Origin: Desulfurococcales archaeon
GTDB lineage: Archaea > Thermoproteota > Thermoprotei_A > Sulfolobales > Ignisphaeraceae
NCBI GenBank assembly: GCA_028275745.1
Contig: JAPWUB010000003.1
Span: 1 to 40,011, forward strand
DNA length: 40,011 nt
Reading direction: 5' to 3'
Numbering within the stretch: position 1 is the first letter of the stretch; the number at the start of each line of letters is the position of its first letter. A model generated the notes under the pieces. It ran no database searches and was not told where the DNA came from. It saw nothing but the letters and a program-made list of their open reading frames with translations. A program made the translations under genes and the position numbers. Positions 34,636-40,011 of this stretch are shown here, in pieces.

Positions 34636-35214
34636 ATGGTGAGCCTTTTGGGAAATCGTGCAGAAGGTAGCGATACTAGAAAACCTCAAGATAGAAAAAT
34701 GCCGAAACCCTCTACAAGACACCAACCACGCACACAAGCACCGAAGAAGGAGGAAAGAAGAGAGGAAAGATCAGCAGCAAAGCAAGAGGCCTTTGCACAG
34801 TATAGGAGACCTGTAAGGAGGGAAGAAAGAGCATCTAGAGCTCAACAGCCTCCACCAGAACACATAGCAGAGCAGCATGATAAACTCACACCAAAACCTA
34901 TTGACACAATGTGTAATCCTGCATGCCCGCTATTTAGGTGCACCAAGAAAGCCATAATAATAAAGCTTGTTAATGGAAAGCCTGTGCCTTGGTGTACATG
35001 GGTAAATGATGTGTGTATAGGGTATAAATGCCAGTATGCCTCATGTAGTGCTAGGTACATGCTTCCTGATGGAAGATGTGTAGCGGCGTTAAAGACTAGA
35101 GAGAAAGAGGAGGACGAGTTCCTCAAAGAGCTTGAGAAAGAGAAGGAAATAAATAGCTTAAAGAACGTCCTTAGTAGAAGAGGTCTTAACAAAGACCTTG
35201 AAGAACTACTCTAA
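34636..35214 (+). CDS. Eight-cysteine protein with basic N-terminal tail
   Basis: A 192-residue protein of unknown family. Residues 1-85 are low-complexity, rich in Arg, Lys, Glu, Gln and Pro and likely disordered. Residues 90-150 carry eight Cys at 93, 97, 102, 120, 127, 132, 137 and 148 (MCNPACPLFRC, WCTWVNDVCIGYKC, SCSARYMLPDGRC), enough for two zinc or iron-sulfur centres. The C-terminus (about 152-192) is a charged coiled coil. It lies 35 nt after endA on the same strand; with the basic tail this suggests RNA or nucleoprotein binding, as an inference from context. Confidence 0.68.
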   Translation: MVSLLGNRAEGSDTRKPQDRKMPKPSTRHQPRTQAPKKEERREERSAAKQEAFAQYRRPVRREERASRAQQPPPEHIAEQHDKLTPKPIDTMCNPACPLFRCTKKAIIIKLVNGKPVPWCTWVNDVCIGYKCQYASCSARYMLPDGRCVAALKTREKEEDEFLKELEKEKEINSLKNVLSRRGLNKDLEELL

Positions 35215-35325
35215 CAATTCAATAGCATTTTCTTCGTCAAATCCTTAACAAACTCTACACCTCACCAAAATTGCCCTACATATATTGATGTTATCCTCCA
35301 TTAGGTGTAGCAGGAAGCAGAAGAT

Positions 35326-35391
35326 GATTATCAGTCCTGCGCGAGCCTATCATTCCTTTGTAGTCAACCCTTTCGAGCCTCATCACTGTAA
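35326..35391 (-). ncRNA. Candidate C/D box sRNA just downstream of tRNA-Asn
   Basis: Minus strand order: C box GTGATGA (35386-35380), 12-nt guide GGCTCGAAAGGG, D' box TTGA (35367-35364, one base off CTGA), 10-nt spacer, C' box ATGATAG (35353-35347), 12-nt guide GCTCGCGCAGGA, and D box CTGA (35334-35331). The C box begins 16 nt after the last base of tRNA-Asn on the same strand, so a shared tRNA-sRNA precursor is likely. The D' and C' boxes are imperfect, as they often are in archaea. Targets were not identified. This is the only structured element found in the 188-bp gap. Confidence 0.52.
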
Positions 35392-35402
35392 GAAGGAATA
35401 GG

Positions 35403-35475
35403 CGCCGGGGGGAGGATTCGAACCTCCGACCACGGGGTTAACAGCCCCGCGCTCTACCAGCTGAGCTACCCCGGC
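35403..35475 (-). tRNA. tRNA-Asn (GTT)
   Basis: Acceptor GCCGGGG pairs with CCCCGGC, discriminator G; the genome continues CCT, so CCA is not encoded. The anticodon loop CTGTTAA gives GTT. The T arm is GGAGG-TTCGAAT-CCTCC. There is no intron. The candidate sRNA at 35326-35391 follows it on the same strand. Confidence 0.97.
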
Positions 35476-35490
35476 GCCGCAAGCCCCAAG

Positions 35491-35500
35491 AAATATATTT
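35491..35500 (-). promoter_or_regulatory. TATA box of tRNA-Asn
   Basis: AAATATATTT centres about 21 nt before the tRNA 5' end, a little closer than usual, so transcription would begin almost at the mature end. It lies in the short gap after the SIS-like gene. Confidence 0.4.
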
Positions 35501-35527
35501 TAGGTACTCTGCTCTCAGGCTAAAAGC

Positions 35528-36424
35528 TTATTGTGAAATATGCGTATTGCTTACAAAGGTTGCTTTGCGCAACTTTATGTAGTGCGCCATTATGAGCCCA
35601 TAAATCGGTGCTGTAAGTGGATCTGTGTTGATTCTGACGTGAACTACGTGCTTTGGCTGGATGCGGGCTCTTAGTATATGTGCAAGTTCTTCGCGTACAA
35701 TGTGCTCCTCTGCTGATGTATAGAATAATGCTGTTGCTTCTGGAATGGCTTGCCAAATCATTGATGCTTTATCGATTGTTGTGTATATATATCCTAGCTC
35801 GCTGAGCTCTTCACCAACCGATAAGAGTGAGTGTGTCACCACAACGGTTCTGCACTTCTCTACATCTTCAACAGTTTTGCTGTAAACCTTTATCATATCC
35901 TCAACTACGCTCGCTACGCTGACTTCGTTCTCCAACCTCTTAATGCGCTTAACATCACTATTCATAGCTAAGCCAAGCTTTATGCTGGCTAGGCTAACTG
36001 TAAGCCTGTACATGGATGCCTCTATCTCTATAGAGCCCTCCAAAACCTGTTGAAGAGGTCCTGAAGCAAGCGATAGAGGTCTTGGAACTATGAGTAGCGT
36101 ATCGAGCCCTAGAATTCTTGAGGCGTAAGCAACTCTGTTGAGGCAGCCAATGCTGTGAGGGGAGGTGAGGACTATGCTCACCTCTAAACCTTCGCTTATG
36201 TATGGTAGTAACATGTTAGACGCGTAATCCCCGTTGACAACCACTATGTTTATATTCTCGTTTGCAAGCCTTAGAACGGTCTCAAGATGGTGTGCAACGC
36301 CTTCTGATGCCCCGCAAAAAAGTATTGCTACTCGCTCTTTACCGTGCAACCTCGTTAGAAGCTCCTTCGCTAAGGTGTTTGATGCCTCCTCGCTGAGCTC
36401 TACATCCCTTACCAGCTTCTTCAT
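35528..36424 (-). CDS. SIS-like protein, possibly a degenerate sugar-phosphate isomerase
   Basis: A 298-residue protein that appears to have two alpha/beta halves, as in the archaeal phosphoglucose/phosphomannose isomerases. The first half has VAILFCGASEGVAHHLETVLRLA (about 32-54) and VSIVLTSPHSIGCLNRVAYASRIL; the second has TVVVTHSLLSVGEELSELGY and the C-terminal INTDPLTAPIYGLIMAHYIKL. The catalytic Ser/Thr-Gly-x-Thr signature of active isomerases is replaced by LTSPHSI, so enzymatic activity is doubtful. It could be a sugar-phosphate sensor. It lies 5 nt after the zinc-ribbon gene, in the argS operon. Confidence 0.58.
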   Translation of the reverse strand: MKKLVRDVELSEEASNTLAKELLTRLHGKERVAILFCGASEGVAHHLETVLRLANENINIVVVNGDYASNMLLPYISEGLEVSIVLTSPHSIGCLNRVAYASRILGLDTLLIVPRPLSLASGPLQQVLEGSIEIEASMYRLTVSLASIKLGLAMNSDVKRIKRLENEVSVASVVEDMIKVYSKTVEDVEKCRTVVVTHSLLSVGEELSELGYIYTTIDKASMIWQAIPEATALFYTSAEEHIVREELAHILRARIQPKHVVHVRINTDPLTAPIYGLIMAHYIKLRKATFVSNTHISQ

Positions 36425-36429
36425 CAGCT

Positions 36430-36729
36430 CTATGTCTCTTCACCGTACTCCTCCTCACTGAGGAGCTCAAGGAATAGCTCTTTGTAGTACTCCTCTTTCT
36501 CGTGCTCTATCTCCTCCTTGCTCCTACCAATCTTCTTACCTTCGCTGACAACTGACGTAGTCTTGATCCTGTCAGAGGATGTTGTTGACTGACCTTTTGT
36601 GTACTCCTTACTCTGTGGAATGAGTTCGTAGCCGCACTTGCTGCATCTGAGGACTGTTGTGCCGTCCTCTCTCTTAACAGGCATTAAGAGTCCTCCGCAT
36701 CTTGGACAGAACTGCATGCAGCTCACCAT
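36430..36729 (-). CDS. TFS-like protein with only the N-terminal zinc ribbon
   Basis: A 99-residue protein starting like the archaeal transcript-cleavage factor TFS: MQFCPRCGGLLMPVKREDG, with C8, C11, C29 and C32 forming the ribbon that docks on the polymerase. The usual C-terminal ribbon, with its catalytic Asp-Glu loop and final Cys pairs, is missing. It is replaced by a Ser/Thr-rich linker (about 40-65) and an acidic helix (KEEIEHEKEEYYKELFLELLSEEEYGE, about 70-97). Transcript cleavage is therefore not expected; polymerase binding is possible. Start at ATG 36729, or at the fifth codon. Confidence 0.72.
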   Translation of the reverse strand: MVSCMQFCPRCGGLLMPVKREDGTTVLRCSKCGYELIPQSKEYTKGQSTTSSDRIKTTSVVSEGKKIGRSKEEIEHEKEEYYKELFLELLSEEEYGEET

Positions 36730-36797
36730 AAGCTATTGTTGCGAGTACCTAACGTTTTTGTATTTCCCGATTAATAAACTTTGCCGTTAGAAAAAGT

Positions 36798-36860
36798 GTT
36801 GATCAGACTCTGGCGTCTTCCTCATCCTGGGCTCAGCGGTAATACCACTCATCATCTGGC
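36798..36860 (-). ncRNA. C/D box guide sRNA overlapping a stop codon, predicted 16S guide
   Basis: Minus strand order: C box ATGATGA (36855-36849), 12-nt guide GTGGTATTACCG, D' box CTGA (36836-36833), 4-nt spacer, C' box AGGATGA (36828-36822), 15-nt guide GGAAGACGCCAGAGT, and D box CTGA (36806-36803). The C box contains the TGA stop of the upstream 76-residue gene. The first guide is complementary to CGGUAAUACCAC; crenarchaeal 16S rRNA, as I remember it, has CGGUAAUACCAGC in the 530 region, an 11 of 12 match. By the N+5 rule it would methylate the A after CGGU (E. coli A532). Confidence 0.68.
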
Positions 36861-37082
36861 TAGCCTATTCACTCTGTAGAACTCTATAACTCTTTTGCTT
36901 AACTCGGCAATATCCTTCTCTAGGCATTCACTGCACACAATCTTTCCATCAACAAGCGTTAGGATTATCCTAACCTTGCTCTTGCCACAATCAATGTAGC
37001 TAGACTCCTTCACAAGCCCTGCAAGTGCAAAGCCCTCTAAATCGTATATGCTTAGTGTTTCCTCACACGAAGCTTTGCCCAC
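36852..37082 (-). CDS. Small protein of unknown function downstream of argS
   Basis: A 76-residue protein, GTG start at 37082, 16 nt after argS. It has Cys at 6, 32, 50 and 53 (VDGKIVCSECLEKD at the end of the pattern), which could form one metal site, and an alpha/beta appearance with strands KVRIILTLVDGKIVC. Not recognised as a family. Its TGA stop is part of the C box of the sRNA that follows, so mRNA and sRNA share sequence and probably a precursor. Confidence 0.6.
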   Translation of the reverse strand: MGKASCEETLSIYDLEGFALAGLVKESSYIDCGKSKVRIILTLVDGKIVCSECLEKDIAELSKRVIEFYRVNRLAR

Positions 37083-37098
37083 GTTGCATCGCCTAGGC

Positions 37099-38994
37099 CT
37101 AGATCTGGGGCAGCGGCTCTATACCTAGTATCTGGAGGCCTGTGGATATAACCCTATTTACTGCATAGACGAGCAATAGCTTTGCTGCTCTAATGCTCTC
37201 TTTCGGCTCTGTAATTACGGGCTCTTCGTCGTACCAGCTGTTGAACTCGTCTGCTAACTTGAGTAGGTAGACTGCGAGTGTTGAGGGGTCTAAGCTTCTG
37301 TAGCTTGCTAGCATGGTTTCGGGGAACTGCGCTACTAGCTTTACTAATCTCCATCTTCTCTCATGCTCCGCGAACCTCCTATCCATAATCTCTAGAAGCT
37401 TGCTCCAGCTGAGCTCTATGCCCACTTCCCTAGCTTTCCTGAATATGCCTTCGGTTCTGGCATATGTGTAGAGGAGGTATGGTGCTGAGTTCTTCTCGAA
37501 GTCTAGGACAAGGGACCAGGAGAACTTTACAGGTCTTGATGGTGTTACAGATAGTAGGTAGAACCTGACTGCTGCAACACCCATCTTCTCAGCAACTTCC
37601 TGTGACTGGCTTCCTCTCTTCTCAAGCTCTACAAGAACCCTTCTCTTAGCCTCGTCCAGAACCTCATCGAGCGTTACTATCCTTCCACGTCTAGAGCTCA
37701 TCTTCACCCCCTCCATACTGACCATCTCATAGCTGTAGTGCAGAAGGTTCTCAGCCTCTCTTGTGAAGCCGAGCATGTAGAGTGCTAGCCTTAGCTGAGC
37801 CTGGGCAAGGGTCTGCTCAGCAGCAATAACGTTTATCACTCTATCAGCGTTGAACTCCCTGAACTTCTTCAAGGTGTAGGCTATGTCCCTAACGGTGTAG
37901 AGTGTTGTTCCATCGCTCCTCATTATCACTAGTGGGGGTACCTCAAGGTTCTTTGGTATTCCAAGTCTTGCCCTGAGCTCTGGGCTGTCAATAGCTTTGA
38001 AGTCTACTGCTAGTGCACCTTTGTGAACTGTTGCTACTTTCTTCAGCATCTCTATAACCTTTGCTACCTCACCGCTCCAGACTAGATCGCTTTCCCAGTC
38101 CCACACCTCTATCTCTGCACCAAATCTTCTTAACGTCTCCTTAAAGCCCTCGATGCACTTCTCAACAATGCTTCTAACAAGCTTCACTGTCTCTGGTTCT
38201 CCAGCCTCGTATGATTTCATAATCTTTGATATCTCTTCTTCGAAGTCTATGTCCCTAGCTTTCTCAGATATTGCTGTGAATATGTCTGGAGCTATCTTTG
38301 AAAGTCTTGCTGCATCTGCTAGTAGCTGATCTAGCTCTTCCTGAAGCCTTTTACTCTCCTCACCTGTTGCCGTGGCAAGCCTCTTTTTAATGCTTTGGAT
38401 ATCTGCTAGAGTGCTTGTAACTGCGTATACCAGCCCTATGAAGTGATCTGGCTTCATGTTGTCAGGTAGCTCAACTTTGCCGAGTAGCTTGAAGCCTAGT
38501 GCGACAACAGCTGTTTGCCTGCCTACATCGTTTATGTAGAACCTTGTCTGCACCTCATTACCAAAGCTCTTCAGGATCTTCGCTATGAAGCTACCTAGCG
38601 CAGCGTTTCTTGCTGCACCTATGTGTAGCGGGTGTATTGGGTTTGCTGATACATACTCCACTACAATTCTTTTAGGCTTCTCCTCCCTACATATGCCGTA
38701 GTCGGGATACCCCACAACGTTCTCTAGAGTTGTGTAGGCAAATTCCTCTCTGTTCAGGTAGATGTTTAGGTATATGCCGCTAAGCTGGGCTCTGGAAACT
38801 AAGCTGCACCTGGTAATCGTCTTGGCGGCTTCCTCTGCCTGAGCCTTGCTGATGCCTGCTTTTGGGAGAACTAGTGTGTAATCACCAAAGCCCTCCTTAG
38901 CAACTTCAAGACTGGCTACCACAGCGTTTATGGGTAGTCCAGCAGCGCTGGCTATGCACCCCCTAAGCCTGTCAATAGGGTTAAGGCACATCAT
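37099..38994 (-). CDS. argS: Arginyl-tRNA synthetase
   Basis: Class I synthetase that charges tRNA-Arg. Length 631 residues: N-terminal additional domain (about 8-100), HIGH-type motif HPLHIGAARN (121-130), the KMSKS-type KMSSRRG (about residue 430), and the C-terminal DALR anticodon-binding domain (about 510-631) ending in GLQILGIEPLPQI. Two ATG codons open the frame; the first overlaps the upstream gene's TAA by one base (TAATG). It is transcribed with a small cysteine protein before it and a 76-residue protein after it. Confidence 0.97.
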   Translation of the reverse strand: MMCLNPIDRLRGCIASAAGLPINAVVASLEVAKEGFGDYTLVLPKAGISKAQAEEAAKTITRCSLVSRAQLSGIYLNIYLNREEFAYTTLENVVGYPDYGICREEKPKRIVVEYVSANPIHPLHIGAARNAALGSFIAKILKSFGNEVQTRFYINDVGRQTAVVALGFKLLGKVELPDNMKPDHFIGLVYAVTSTLADIQSIKKRLATATGEESKRLQEELDQLLADAARLSKIAPDIFTAISEKARDIDFEEEISKIMKSYEAGEPETVKLVRSIVEKCIEGFKETLRRFGAEIEVWDWESDLVWSGEVAKVIEMLKKVATVHKGALAVDFKAIDSPELRARLGIPKNLEVPPLVIMRSDGTTLYTVRDIAYTLKKFREFNADRVINVIAAEQTLAQAQLRLALYMLGFTREAENLLHYSYEMVSMEGVKMSSRRGRIVTLDEVLDEAKRRVLVELEKRGSQSQEVAEKMGVAAVRFYLLSVTPSRPVKFSWSLVLDFEKNSAPYLLYTYARTEGIFRKAREVGIELSWSKLLEIMDRRFAEHERRWRLVKLVAQFPETMLASYRSLDPSTLAVYLLKLADEFNSWYDEEPVITEPKESIRAAKLLLVYAVNRVISTGLQILGIEPLPQI

Positions 38995-39326
38995 TATACC
39001 ACTCCAAACTGTACAAGAGGATCCTCGAAGTCGACAGGCAAAGGCTTTCCAGCGGCAACTATCTCATCATACCTCCTCTCAAGGAATGAAATAAACACAG
39101 TACAGCCCTCGAACCTACCATCAACAGTACACTTCTCGCCAAGTTTAAGGAAGCACAGCTTTGTCTTCCTATCGAAGAATGGGCATATCTTGTGATGAGA
39201 CTTAGCGCTCTTAATCATCTTCTGAACCCATGACTTCTTACTCTCTCTCTGAACCAGCTGACGTGATGATGAAGACTGTGACTGCTCCCCCACCTGCTTA
39301 TCAAGCTTTTCACCATTGCCCACCAT
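38994..39326 (-). CDS. Small four-cysteine protein upstream of argS
   Basis: A 110-residue protein of unknown family. A polar Gln/Ser-rich and then basic N-terminus (about 1-45) precedes C48-x-FFDR-x-T-x2-C58, C66 and C75, a probable metal site (CPFFDRKTKLC, then KCTVDGRFEGCTVF). The first half of the motif is nearly identical to that of the protein at 20635-20925, pointing to a shared family. It overlaps argS by one base, so coupled translation is expected, and the operon suggests a role linked to translation. Confidence 0.68.
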   Translation of the reverse strand: MVGNGEKLDKQVGEQSQSSSSRQLVQRESKKSWVQKMIKSAKSHHKICPFFDRKTKLCFLKLGEKCTVDGRFEGCTVFISFLERRYDEIVAAGKPLPVDFEDPLVQFGVV

Positions 39327-39574
39327 TATAACTCCACCTGGCTACCAAAGCCTATCACACTAAAACTCCAAATCTCTGTACTAAAAGGGTTAGAGTTAAT
39401 ATAGCGCTATGCCTGCATTGCCTAGAGCCCTAGAAGCAAAACTGGAGGTAGCACATCCCTTAACAAGCAAAACATGAAGCAACAAATCAGCACTAGGAGA
39501 AGCACAAAACAGGGACATAAATCATCATTGAATTACTTGAGGTAGAACCCTCGATGAGCACCGCGCAGGCCTGA

Positions 39575-40011
<437 letters not shown>

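Noticed and set aside
39480-39535. C box ATGATGA and D box CTGA on the minus strand near the 23S 3' flank
   Set aside because: Only 31 nt separate the boxes and no plausible D' or C' box lies between them, so the layout does not fit a C/D sRNA.

Overview
The window comes from a hyperthermophilic crenarchaeon (Thermoprotei), most like the Desulfurococcales; I cannot name the species. The pointers are RNA polymerase with A split into A' and A'' but an undivided B, the ribosomal proteins L18a, L30e, L31e, L39e and S19e, aIF1, aIF6, TFB, Spt5 and prefoldin, AT-rich TATA promoters, a tRNA intron outside the anticodon loop, and the polyamine genes speE and agmatinase. No insertion sequence, CRISPR array, integrase or phage gene was seen. 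Nearly everything is core information processing.

Left part (1-20.2 kb), almost all on the minus strand. The transcription/translation superoperon reads from 11.1 kb down to 1: rpoH, rpoB, rpoA1, rpoA2, rpl30e, a NusA-like KH protein, rps12, rps7 and EF-1alpha, which runs off the left edge. Convergent tRNA-Lys(TTT) and tRNA-Thr(TGT) genes and a plus-strand 6-phospho-3-hexuloisomerase separate it from a second cluster read from 20.2 kb down to 12.7 kb: RNase P Rpp21, a YhbY-type protein, S19e, a PDCD5-like protein, L39e, L31e, aIF6, L18a, prefoldin alpha, FtsY, SecE, Spt5, L11, L1 and P0. tRNA-Glu(CTC), with a 28-nt intron in its variable region, starts the right part.

Middle (20.4-28.1 kb), mixed strands and more accessory: a small cysteine protein, spermidine synthase, a membrane-anchored surface protein, a C2H2 zinc-finger protein, a cross-brace-like zinc protein, a metallophosphoesterase, and a neighbourhood of a CitG-like protein, a DUF1614-like membrane protein and a RimK/MptN-like ATP-grasp ligase that may make or modify a cofactor.

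Right part (28.1-40 kb): aIF1, RpoP, TFB (with only half of its zinc ligands), tRNA-Gln(CTG), agmatinase, glycyl-tRNA synthetase (probably with a non-AUG start), two unknown genes, the tRNA-splicing endonuclease EndA, an eight-cysteine protein, tRNA-Asn(GTT), then a minus-strand operon of a cysteine protein, ArgRS, a 76-residue protein, a TFS-like protein with only the N-terminal zinc ribbon, and a SIS-like protein. The 3' end of 23S rRNA lies at the right edge on the minus strand.

The best unannotated signals are candidate C/D box guide RNAs. One overlaps the stop codon of the 76-residue gene and has a 12-nt guide complementary over 11 nt to the 16S rRNA 530 region as I remember it; one lies 16 nt downstream of tRNA-Asn; one lies upstream of speE on the opposite strand; a fourth is weak. 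Together with the tRNA intron, EndA and Rpp21, much of this window concerns RNA processing and modification.
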